The notes under the pieces were generated by a model, which saw only the letters and a program-made list of their open reading frames with translations, had not been told where the DNA came from and did not search any database. This document shows positions 1 to 5,877 of a stretch of 13,961 nt of DNA, one piece after another. Numbering within the stretch: position 1 is the stretch's first letter; every line of letters begins with the position of its first letter. The translations under genes were made by a program, and so were the position numbers. The stretch comes from Thermodesulfovibrionales bacterium. GTDB lineage: Bacteria; Nitrospirota; Thermodesulfovibrionia; Thermodesulfovibrionales; SM23-35. The stretch is taken from the NCBI GenBank assembly GCA_020062205.1, contig JAGUWT010000274.1, positions 1-13,961 of the forward strand, given 5' to 3'.

Positions 1-25
1 AGATGCTGGACAAGCCAGCATGACA
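1..25. repeat. REP-like palindrome at the window edge
   Basis: A 7-bp palindrome (ATGCTGG, ACAAG loop, CCAGCAT) followed by GACA. It has the same architecture as the half-units near 8.8 kb and 11.35 kb (seven-base arm, ACAAG or CTTGT loop, seven-base arm, GACA tail). Its partner half-unit, if any, would lie outside the window. No gene is visible between here and the tRNA. Confidence 0.7.
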
Positions 26-76
26 AGGTGAGAAAACATTTGCAAACGGGAGGGGATAGACTTTTTGACTTTTACG

Positions 77-102
77 CCCTGTGCTCTTGGCACAGGGTTT
101 TT
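77..102 (+). terminator. Hairpin with T-tract beyond tRNA-Sec
   Basis: An 8-bp perfect stem (CCCTGTGC / GCACAGGG, loop TCTTG) is followed by five T on the plus strand. In that orientation it looks like an intrinsic terminator for a plus-strand transcript from the left. On the minus strand, where tRNA-Sec is transcribed towards it, the hairpin is intact but the following bases are not a U-tract, so any role in ending the tRNA transcript is weaker. Confidence 0.5.
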
Positions 103-115
103 AACAAGAAATGAA

Positions 116-213
116 TGGCGGGAGCGTGTGGGAATCGAACCCACCATGCCCACTTTTGGCAGGCAACACCGGATTTGAAGTCCGGGAGGGACACCAGAGC
201 CCTATACACTCCC
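116..213 (-). tRNA. selC: tRNA-Sec (UCA), selenocysteine tRNA
   Basis: This tRNA inserts selenocysteine at recoded UGA codons after being charged with serine and converted by SelA; SelB delivers it. Read on the minus strand it has the unusual Sec features: an 8-bp acceptor stem (GGGAGTGT with ACGCTCCC, one G-U pair), a 5-bp anticodon stem (CCGGA/TCCGG) with loop CTTCAAA and anticodon TCA at 176-178, a long variable arm (stem about 7 bp, loop CAAAA), a 5-bp T stem (GTGGG/CCCAC) with loop TTCGATT, discriminator G and an encoded CCA. At 98 nt it is much longer than ordinary tRNAs. It lies 47 bp downstream of mutS2. The selA and selB genes are not in the window. Confidence 0.97.
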
Positions 214-222
214 AATACATTG

Positions 223-252
223 ATAATACTTGATTCGCGAGAAGAATGACAA
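223..252 (-). promoter_or_regulatory. Probable tRNA-Sec promoter
   Basis: On the minus strand a TTGTCA (-35, 247-252) is followed by an 18-nt spacer and TATTAT (-10, 223-228). The -10 ends nine bases before the first G of tRNA-Sec, a normal distance for direct transcription start. It lies just past the mutS2 stop, so the tRNA can be expressed independently of that operon. Confidence 0.5.
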
Positions 253-260
253 GCCTGCAC

Positions 261-2609
261 TCACTTCATCTTCACGATGGTTACCCCGTTTCCACCTTCA
301 GATATTTCCCCACTTCTGAATTGCTTCACCAGAGGATGCTCAGTAAGGTAACCGCGTACCGCCTTGAGCAGTTGACCTGTGCCTACTCCATGAATAATAG
401 TAACCTCATTGAGTCCGGCAAGAGATGCATGATTGAGAAATGGCTCAAGCCTTGATAAAGCTTCATCAACCCTCAAACCAACCATATTGAGCTGAAATGG
501 AACTGGTTCTTCCTCCCTATGCAAGGTATACCCAGCTATTTTTGTCTCAGGCAATTTCCCCTTGCTGTAGCCTATATAAGATATTGATACCTCTATCTCT
601 TTGCTTCCAACCTTTACCCGCAAATGGTTATGTTCTCTATCAATATGAATCACCTCTGCATCATATCCAATCGACCTTACAAATACAACATCTCCTTCTC
701 TTACTTCTTCTATTGATAACAAAGGTTCCCTGGAATATTTTTTTAATTTTTCATCAATGTATTGCTCTGTCTTTACAATCTTTTTTTTGGCCTCACGGCT
801 CTTTTCCCTTTTTGCCTCTTCGAGGATAGCGTTAATCTGTCTTTTTGTATCCAAGATAATGGTTTTAGCCTCTTCATGGGCATTTTTGAGTATATCACTC
901 TTCTGATCTTCTGCCTCAGCAAGCCTCTCTTTTAAAAGAATCTCTTTTTCTTCCAGATCCCTTCTCTGTCTCTGGAGTTCAGTGAGAGCTTCTTCATGCT
1001 GTAACCTTTTTTCTTTCAAGTCTGTTATGAGGTTATGAAACTCCTCCTTCATAGAGCCAAGCATCTCTTTTGCAAGTCTGATGGTATCATCAGGCATCCC
1101 GTATCTCTCTGCTATCTCAAGGGCATGGGACTGACCTGGTTCTCCCACCTTCAAACTATAGAGAGGCATGAGGGTCTTTTGATCAAAATCCATAGAGGCA
1201 TTGATCATGCCATTTGTTCTATACACAAAACTGACTATATCAATAAGATGAGTGGTGGCAAAGACCAGAGTACCCTTTTCCTTCAAGTTATGTAACACTG
1301 CACAGGCAATGGCAGCCCCTTGAACAGGATCGGTTCCAGTCCCCAGTTCATCTATCAGGACGATCGTTTTTGAATCAGTCCTTTTCAGTATCTCTGATAT
1401 ATTGGCAACATGTGCAGAGAAAGTGGAAAGGTTGTTTTCTATAGATTGCTCATCTCCTATATCAACGAGGAGCCCGCTGACCAAAGGAAAGGTGGATGAA
1501 GAGTCAGCAGGTACTGGTATCCCTGACATGGCCATGACCAGGAGAAGACCTGCTGTTTTAATGGCAATGGTTTTGCCTCCTGCATTCGGGCCTGTGATAA
1601 CCATCACTGTGTTGTTACTGCCAAGGCTAAGGTCCAGCGGGATAACCTCTTCGGTATCATACTCTTTCTTTAAGAGCATCAAAAGCGGGTGCCTTGCCCT
1701 TTGTAGCGTAATAAGAGATACATTGTTCATCTTGGGAATCTCCATCTTCAGTTGGTCAGCAAACCGGGCAATGCTATGCAAGACATCTATGTAAACAATA
1801 GTTTTGTACTGTGCTTCAATTTCATCCGCCACCACTCGTATCTTTTCGCAGATGAACCTCAGGATTCGTATCTCTTCAGCCTTCTCATCAGCAAGAATAT
1901 TCCCAAGCTCATTCGCAAGTCCAATAATCTCTAAAGGCTCTATAAATACAGTCTCACCAGATCTTGAGACATCGTGTACCACACCTGGTATTCGTCCCTT
2001 CGAATCCATCCTTAACGGTATGACCCACCTTCCAGACCTCTGTGTAATAAAATTATCCTGCAAGAAGGGAGCTATTCTTCTGTCCCTTACAGTCTCCTCC
2101 AGTCTTTTCCGTATTTTTCCCTCCAGTCTCCTTATCTGGGTTCTCAAATTGAAGAGTAAGGGCGATGCGCTATCGAGGATATTTCCTTCGCTGTCAATAG
2201 TTCTTTCGATCATGACAAGAATTTCCGGAAATCCTGTTAGGGTGACTGCAAACTCCCTGAGCAGCGGGATGTCTTCTCTCTCTTTAAGTTGTGAGGATAC
2301 TTCAGATATTATTTGCAGAACAGATAATATGGATAAGAGTTCACGGGGATCAAGGATAGCTCCTACTGGTCTTACTTTTTCGATCGCCTGTGATATATCA
2401 TGGAAATGAAAGAGCTTGAGAGGTGTTCCTTCCCGGGAAAGCCTTCTTATCTCCTGAATCTGTCCAAATCTTTTTTCAATATCTTCTATGCTATGAAGGG
2501 GAAGGATTTTTAGAACAGATTTTCGCGAGGCTTCACCGTGAGAAAACCTGGAGATGACGTTCAGGATTTTATCAAATTCAAGAACCTTTAATGATTCACT
2601 TCTTATCAT
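261..2609 (-). CDS. mutS2: MutS2 family DNA-binding ATPase/endonuclease
   Basis: MutS2 binds branched or stalled nucleic acids, suppresses homologous recombination and, in some bacteria, acts in ribosome rescue; it is not the mismatch-repair MutS. At 782 residues it has normal family length. The MutS-type ATPase shows Walker A G-P-N-A-G-G-K-T (340-347), the E-N-N-L-S-T-F-S signature (391-398) and Walker B with D-E-L-G-T-G-T-D (420-427). A long charged coiled coil follows (about 515-615), then a C-terminal Smr nuclease domain (about 707-782) with H-G-V-G-T-G at 740-745. It starts 14 bp after the HDAC-family gene with no clear Shine-Dalgarno, so coupled translation is likely. There is no obvious terminator before tRNA-Sec. 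Confidence 0.95.
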   Translation of the reverse strand: MIRSESLKVLEFDKILNVISRFSHGEASRKSVLKILPLHSIEDIEKRFGQIQEIRRLSREGTPLKLFHFHDISQAIEKVRPVGAILDPRELLSILSVLQIISEVSSQLKEREDIPLLREFAVTLTGFPEILVMIERTIDSEGNILDSASPLLFNLRTQIRRLEGKIRKRLEETVRDRRIAPFLQDNFITQRSGRWVIPLRMDSKGRIPGVVHDVSRSGETVFIEPLEIIGLANELGNILADEKAEEIRILRFICEKIRVVADEIEAQYKTIVYIDVLHSIARFADQLKMEIPKMNNVSLITLQRARHPLLMLLKKEYDTEEVIPLDLSLGSNNTVMVITGPNAGGKTIAIKTAGLLLVMAMSGIPVPADSSSTFPLVSGLLVDIGDEQSIENNLSTFSAHVANISEILKRTDSKTIVLIDELGTGTDPVQGAAIACAVLHNLKEKGTLVFATTHLIDIVSFVYRTNGMINASMDFDQKTLMPLYSLKVGEPGQSHALEIAERYGMPDDTIRLAKEMLGSMKEEFHNLITDLKEKRLQHEEALTELQRQRRDLEEKEILLKERLAEAEDQKSDILKNAHEEAKTIILDTKRQINAILEEAKREKSREAKKKIVKTEQYIDEKLKKYSREPLLSIEEVREGDVVFVRSIGYDAEVIHIDREHNHLRVKVGSKEIEVSISYIGYSKGKLPETKIAGYTLHREEEPVPFQLNMVGLRVDEALSRLEPFLNHASLAGLNEVTIIHGVGTGQLLKAVRGYLTEHPLVKQFRSGEISEGGNGVTIVKMK

Positions 2610-2623
2610 GAATATTCAGGGCT

Positions 2624-3544
2624 TCAGAAGTCCTGTAACATTGCTTCGATGGTGAATCTCACTGAATCTCCGAGGGCAGTTAAATCATATCCACCTTCAA
2701 GGGCAAAAATCATGGGATATGATGAGCATGAGAGGATAGCTCGAATAATGCTTCTTATCCCTTCATTTGATACCTTGATGCCTGACAGTGGATCATCTTT
2801 GTGGATGTCGTACCCCGCAGAGATAAGGAATATATCAGGTAGAAATCTTCTTACAAGAGTGGGCAGTATATTCTGATAAACATAGAGATAATCCTTATCC
2901 CCTGAACCTGACTGCATGGAAACATTATAGGTATATCCTTCACCCTTCCCTCTGCCCCTTTCGGAATCATCTCCGGTTCCCGGATAATGTGGATATTGAT
3001 GGGTGCTGAAATAAAAGACTGAGTCATCTTCTTCAAATATGTGCTGGGTTCCATTCCCATGATGAACATCAAAATCTATAATAAAAACCCTTTTGTATCC
3101 TATCTTCTGAGCATATCGTGCCCCTATCGCAACATTATTGAATATACAGAATCCCATTGCCCTATCTGACTCAGCATGGTGACCAGGTGGCCGAACAGCA
3201 CAGAATGCCCTTTTCATCTCTTCGTTTCTGCATCTTTCCACTGCTTCTACCACTGCACCAACAGCATACAGTGCCGCTTCCAGTGTGTGTTCTGACATGA
3301 ACGTGTCGCCATCCAGATATCCTATTCCGAAATTTTTGATCTTTTCGATATACTGAGGAGTATGAACAAGGGCAATATCATCAAAGCTTGCCTTGCGTGG
3401 TTTTATATGGACGAGCTTTCCCCACAATTCTGATTGTTTCAGGGCGTTGATAATGTGGATTAATCTCTCTTTTCTTTCAGGATGCCACTCAGGCGTCTCA
3501 TGCTTCAGAAAGATGCCATCGTATATAAATCCAACATTCTGCAT
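2624..3544 (-). CDS. Histone deacetylase-family (AcuC/APAH-like) Zn hydrolase
   Basis: A bacterial member of the arginase/deacetylase fold that removes acetyl groups from lysine or polyamines using zinc. The 306-residue protein carries the family landmarks: R-P-P-G-H-H (118-123) with the paired active-site histidines, D-F-D-V-H-H (157-162) with zinc ligands D159 and H161, S-A-G-Y-D (242-246) with ligand D246, and E-G-G-Y (283-286) with the transition-state tyrosine Y286. All catalytic residues are present. The substrate cannot be read from sequence: acetoin-utilisation AcuC and acetylpolyamine amidohydrolase are both possible. It lies between the DUF3786 and mutS2 genes and appears to have its own promoter in the 44-bp upstream gap. 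Confidence 0.92.
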   Translation of the reverse strand: MQNVGFIYDGIFLKHETPEWHPERKERLIHIINALKQSELWGKLVHIKPRKASFDDIALVHTPQYIEKIKNFGIGYLDGDTFMSEHTLEAALYAVGAVVEAVERCRNEEMKRAFCAVRPPGHHAESDRAMGFCIFNNVAIGARYAQKIGYKRVFIIDFDVHHGNGTQHIFEEDDSVFYFSTHQYPHYPGTGDDSERGRGKGEGYTYNVSMQSGSGDKDYLYVYQNILPTLVRRFLPDIFLISAGYDIHKDDPLSGIKVSNEGIRSIIRAILSCSSYPMIFALEGGYDLTALGDSVRFTIEAMLQDF

Positions 3545-3549
3545 AGGAG

Positions 3550-3577
3550 ATTATACTCTAAAAATGTTTAGTGTAAA
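3550..3577 (-). promoter_or_regulatory. Strong sigma70-type promoter, possibly leaderless
   Basis: On the minus strand TTTACA (3572-3577), a 16-nt spacer and a perfect TATAAT (3550-3555) lie in the gap between the DUF3786 gene and the deacetylase gene. Only five bases (CTCCT) separate the -10 from the ATG, so transcription would begin at or within the start codon. No Shine-Dalgarno is present. Confidence 0.6.
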
Positions 3578-3588
3578 AGTAGAAAAAG

Positions 3589-4200
3589 TCACAGTAATAC
3601 CAATATGCTCATCATGGCGATTGACCATATAATATCCAGAGGTAGTTGTATCTCGCATGTAGAATCAAAGAGTAAATCAGTCCTTGCAGGAAACTCTTCA
3701 TCAGAAAGCCAAAGGATTATCGTAACTGGTATTCGAGGCAGGGGGAGAAATTCAAAAGAGACATCTCCATAGCCTAAAATTCTTCCATTAGATTCTCTTC
3801 CTTTTGTGATAAATCCTTCCCTGTCACTACCGTATTTTTCAGCAACCTTATCCAGAGGTAGCAGATGTGAACCTTTGAAGAAAAACTGTCCATTCCTGAT
3901 GTTTTCTGGCTTAATTAGCTGTCCTGAATAAGGGATTTCCTTTGCATTCACGAGATACGACAGGACAGAAATGTTAAAAAAATAAACGAGTCTCCTAACA
4001 AAGATTTCACCCTTTTCAGATAAATTCTTAATCTCTCTTTTCAGAGGTGAGACAGAAAAATCAAACCCGAGGGACTTCAATATGTAGGAGTGATTCTCCT
4101 TATCATATAAAACACCTGCCCTTTTACACACATCTGCCGGTTCAAGCCTGAGGAGTCTCTCCCACGCCTTTTCCACACCTGAAAAAACTTTATCTGCCAT
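3589..4200 (-). CDS. DUF3786 domain protein
   Basis: A 203-residue protein of unknown function. It is recognised as DUF3786 from the C-terminal block L-P-L-P-R-I-P-V-T (152-160) and the phrase with D-E-E-F-P and L-L-F-D-S, followed by L-P-L-D. DUF3786 proteins are, from memory, mostly found in anaerobic bacteria and archaea, some fused to iron-sulfur or corrinoid-related domains; this one has only a single cysteine (C25) and no cluster motif. No signal peptide is visible. The ATG lacks an obvious Shine-Dalgarno. It is the first gene after the terminator of the flavoprotein gene, so it probably heads the transcription unit that continues into the deacetylase and mutS2. Confidence 0.75.
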   Translation of the reverse strand: MADKVFSGVEKAWERLLRLEPADVCKRAGVLYDKENHSYILKSLGFDFSVSPLKREIKNLSEKGEIFVRRLVYFFNISVLSYLVNAKEIPYSGQLIKPENIRNGQFFFKGSHLLPLDKVAEKYGSDREGFITKGRESNGRILGYGDVSFEFLPLPRIPVTIILWLSDEEFPARTDLLFDSTCEIQLPLDIIWSIAMMSILVLL

Positions 4201-4252
4201 GATGATTAGAGTTTGTTTTTTTATATTAAAGATTGGTGGTTATAATATAGAT

Positions 4253-4279
4253 AAAAAAGGCGAGACATTCTATCTCGCC
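4253..4279 (-). terminator. Intrinsic terminator of the flavoprotein gene
   Basis: On the minus strand a perfect 7-bp GC-rich stem (GGCGAGA / TCTCGCC, 7-nt loop) is followed directly by six T (4253-4258). It lies 49 bp after the stop of the FabK/NMO-like gene and separates it from the DUF3786 unit. Confidence 0.88.
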
Positions 4280-4327
4280 CTCTATGAATTTGTTTAGACA
4301 ATGACAGGATTCTAATCATAAATTATG

Positions 4328-5413
4328 TCAACGAGATGCATCCTTATATTCCTCTATTAAAGTTTCTATCAATTCTTTCACGGAAATAATCCCCTTTGCT
4401 CTATATGCATTCGCTCCGGCAAATGCAAAGCCGTGTGTCAGATTACCTCTTTTGGCATTCATCAAGGCAAGGGAAATACAATAAGGACTTGTTTTATAAT
4501 CACACGTTTTTATGCAGTGATAGGGGCATTTAAAGGGTTTCTTTTTCCCCTGACTGACTTCATCAAGAAATGCATTCTTAATCGCCCTCCCCGGCATTCC
4601 AACAGGACTGTTGATAATAACAATATCTTCTTTCCTCGAATCCAGATAAGCCTGCTTGAATTTTACCGATGCATCACATTCATGAGTGGTAACAAACCGT
4701 GTTGCCATCTGTACACCCGAAGCCCCCAACTGGAAAAATCTATAAATATCCTCTCCTGTATAGATCCCTCCGGCGGCTATGACCGGAATGGTTTTTTTAT
4801 ATCTTTCTTCAAATGGTTTTAATGCCTGAATCACTTCAGGAACAAGTTTTTCTAATGAATATCCAGGATCGTTAATCGTCTGTTCTTTGAAACCAAGATG
4901 TCCTCCAGCCATTGGTCCTTCTACAACAACAGCATCAGGGAGACGGTTGTATCTTTCTGACCATCTTTTCGCAATAATACCGGCTGCCCTTGCAGAGGAA
5001 ACAATAGGTATCAGTTTAGTTTTTATAGTATCTTTTGAAAATTGAGGGAGATTAAGGGGCAGTCCGGCTCCTGAAAAAATAATGTCTATACCCTCATCAA
5101 TAGCAGTTCTGACCATATCAGCAAAGTTTGATAGTGCCACCATGATATTGACACCGAGTATTCCCTTAGTTAATTCTCTGGCTTTTCTGATCTCATTCTT
5201 TAACGCCCTGATATTCGCTTCCAGGAAATTACTGTAAAAATCAGGTTCGTTCATTCCAATACATGCTACAGCAATAACTCCGATACCTCCTTCGTTCGCT
5301 ACTGCCGAGGCCAGCCCGGACAGAGATATGCATACTCCCATCCCTCCCTGAATTATGGGAAGTTTCGCCGTCAAATCTCCTATCCTTAAATTTTTTAGAC
5401 TGTCGAAGCTTAT
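4328..5413 (-). CDS. FabK/nitronate monooxygenase-like FMN enzyme
   Basis: A TIM-barrel FMN protein of the nitronate monooxygenase / enoyl-ACP reductase II group. Numbering from the TTG at 5372-5374 (348 aa), landmarks are Q-G-G-M-G (9-13), the G-P-M-A-G-G-H-L-G loop (153-161) with the conserved histidine, A-A-G-G-I (200-204) for phosphate binding and G-V-Q-M-A-T-R-F (220-227). Near the C-terminus are four cysteines (283, 287, 291, 299) that could bind metal or an Fe-S cluster. The start is uncertain. Family-like residues (L-R-I-G-D-L) continue upstream of the TTG, and an AAAGGAG site (5420-5426) lies six bases before an ATA codon at 5411-5413, which is used here; no ATG, GTG or TTG is available in that extension. 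The substrate is unknown. Confidence 0.85.
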   Translation of the reverse strand: MSFDSLKNLRIGDLTAKLPIIQGGMGVCISLSGLASAVANEGGIGVIAVACIGMNEPDFYSNFLEANIRALKNEIRKARELTKGILGVNIMVALSNFADMVRTAIDEGIDIIFSGAGLPLNLPQFSKDTIKTKLIPIVSSARAAGIIAKRWSERYNRLPDAVVVEGPMAGGHLGFKEQTINDPGYSLEKLVPEVIQALKPFEERYKKTIPVIAAGGIYTGEDIYRFFQLGASGVQMATRFVTTHECDASVKFKQAYLDSRKEDIVIINSPVGMPGRAIKNAFLDEVSQGKKKPFKCPYHCIKTCDYKTSPYCISLALMNAKRGNLTHGFAFAGANAYRAKGIISVKELIETLIEEYKDASR

Positions 5414-5419
5414 AAAAAT

Positions 5420-5426
5420 CTCCTTT
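5420..5426 (-). promoter_or_regulatory. Ribosome binding site pointing to an ATA start
   Basis: AAAGGAG on the minus strand with ideal six-base spacing to ATA (5411-5413), in frame with the flavoprotein gene. The competing TTG start at 5372-5374 has only a weaker AAGGA eight bases upstream and would delete conserved N-terminal residues. An in-frame TAA closes the frame just upstream of this site. Confidence 0.5.
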
Positions 5427-5480
5427 ATCTCTTACGTGGAAAACTGTCACACATGAAGAGTTATCTTTTTAGCAAAACTT

Positions 5481-5516
5481 GTGGGATAAACTAAAGGCTG
5501 TCTATCCCACCTTTAG
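5481..5516 (-). promoter_or_regulatory. Two mutually exclusive hairpins upstream of the flavoprotein gene
   Basis: Stem A pairs 5481-5488 with 5503-5510 (GTGGGATA/TATCCCAC, 8 bp perfect). Stem B pairs 5491-5497 with 5510-5516 (CTAAAGG/CCTTTAG, 7 bp perfect). One arm of B lies in the loop of A. The arrangement lies about 70-100 nt before the flavoprotein start and resembles a leader with alternative structures, but no U-tract follows. The remaining bases between 5427 and 5615 show no gene. Confidence 0.4.
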
Positions 5517-5615
5517 ATTGCTCTTGCTATTTATTTTACAACATTCTGTCGATTTTTTGGAATGACCATGTAGACCTTAGTAATAATTTAGCAAAAGCCA
5601 TAAGAATTTTAAACA

Positions 5616-5634
5616 TACCGATAAACTATCGGTA
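5616..5634 (-). promoter_or_regulatory. Candidate bacterial SECIS hairpin 2 (for Sec69)
   Basis: Perfect 8-bp stem TACCGATA / TATCGGTA with loop GTT. It begins 11 nt after the second in-frame TGA (5646-5648), and its loop starts 19 nt after it. G is the first loop base, as the bacterial SECIS model requires. It lies just beyond the TAA at 5637-5639, so it is free of coding constraint. No T-tract follows, which argues against an ordinary terminator. Confidence 0.65.
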
Positions 5635-5636
5635 AT

Positions 5637-5852
5637 TTACACACCTCAGGTGCCTCCGTAACCAATCGTTACTTTATCACCTTCAACAATAACCGGCACT
5701 TGCCGAACACCCTTTGAATACTTGAGCATCTCCTCTAATTTTGTACTGTCTGCCTTGACGTCAATGTATTTGGCAGAATTGCCGTAGGCTGCCCGAGCCT
5801 CTCTTGTAAAAGGTCATCCGTCTTTGCCGAAAATAATAATTTTTGCTTCCAT
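5637..5852 (-). CDS. Glutaredoxin-like selenoprotein with two Sec (UXX-star type)
   Basis: A 71-residue thioredoxin/glutaredoxin-fold selenoprotein, readable only if two TGA codons (5814-5816 and 5646-5648) are decoded as selenocysteine. The N-terminus has a beta strand followed by G-K-D-G-U13-P-F-T16, where Sec replaces the catalytic Cys of CxxC and Thr the second Cys. R-Q-V-P53-V supplies the cis-proline loop, G-Y-G-G-T follows, and the protein ends U69-G-V-stop. This U-x-x-stop tail matches what I recall as the UXX-star (seleno)protein family. Start: ATG with AGGGAGGTGA four bases upstream. It is 25 bp behind uvrB, so probably cotranscribed. A thiol/selenol redox or peroxide-reducing role is inferred; the substrate is unknown. 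The alternative is a broken gene, but TGA falls exactly at redox positions and tRNA-Sec is present nearby. Confidence 0.88.
5786..5800 (-). promoter_or_regulatory. Candidate bacterial SECIS hairpin 1 (for Sec13)
   Basis: Perfect 5-bp stem AGGCT / AGCCT with loop CGGGC, starting 13 nt after the first in-frame TGA (5814-5816); the loop begins 18 nt after it. G is the second loop base. Size and spacing fit the bacterial SECIS description (from memory: apical loop roughly 16-37 nt after UGA, G among its first two bases). It lies inside the coding sequence, as bacterial SECIS elements do. Confidence 0.65.
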
Positions 5853-5877
5853 GAAATCACCTCCCTAAAATTATATT

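Noticed and set aside
72..260. 62-codon minus-strand frame over the tRNA
   Set aside because: It lies across tRNA-Sec and its promoter; the protein is an artefact of the RNA gene.
1402..2409. Long plus-strand frames inside mutS2 (130 and 201 codons)
   Set aside because: They oppose a clearly coding MutS2 frame and show no domain or ribosome site.
5616..5634. Hairpin as ordinary terminator of the uvrB operon
   Set aside because: The stem is strong, but no U-tract follows on the minus strand, and its distance from the second TGA fits a SECIS better; a dual role cannot be excluded.
5637..5852. Small gene as a pseudogene broken by two nonsense codons
   Set aside because: Both stops are TGA, both sit at redox positions, the ribosome site is excellent, hairpins follow at set distances and tRNA-Sec is present.
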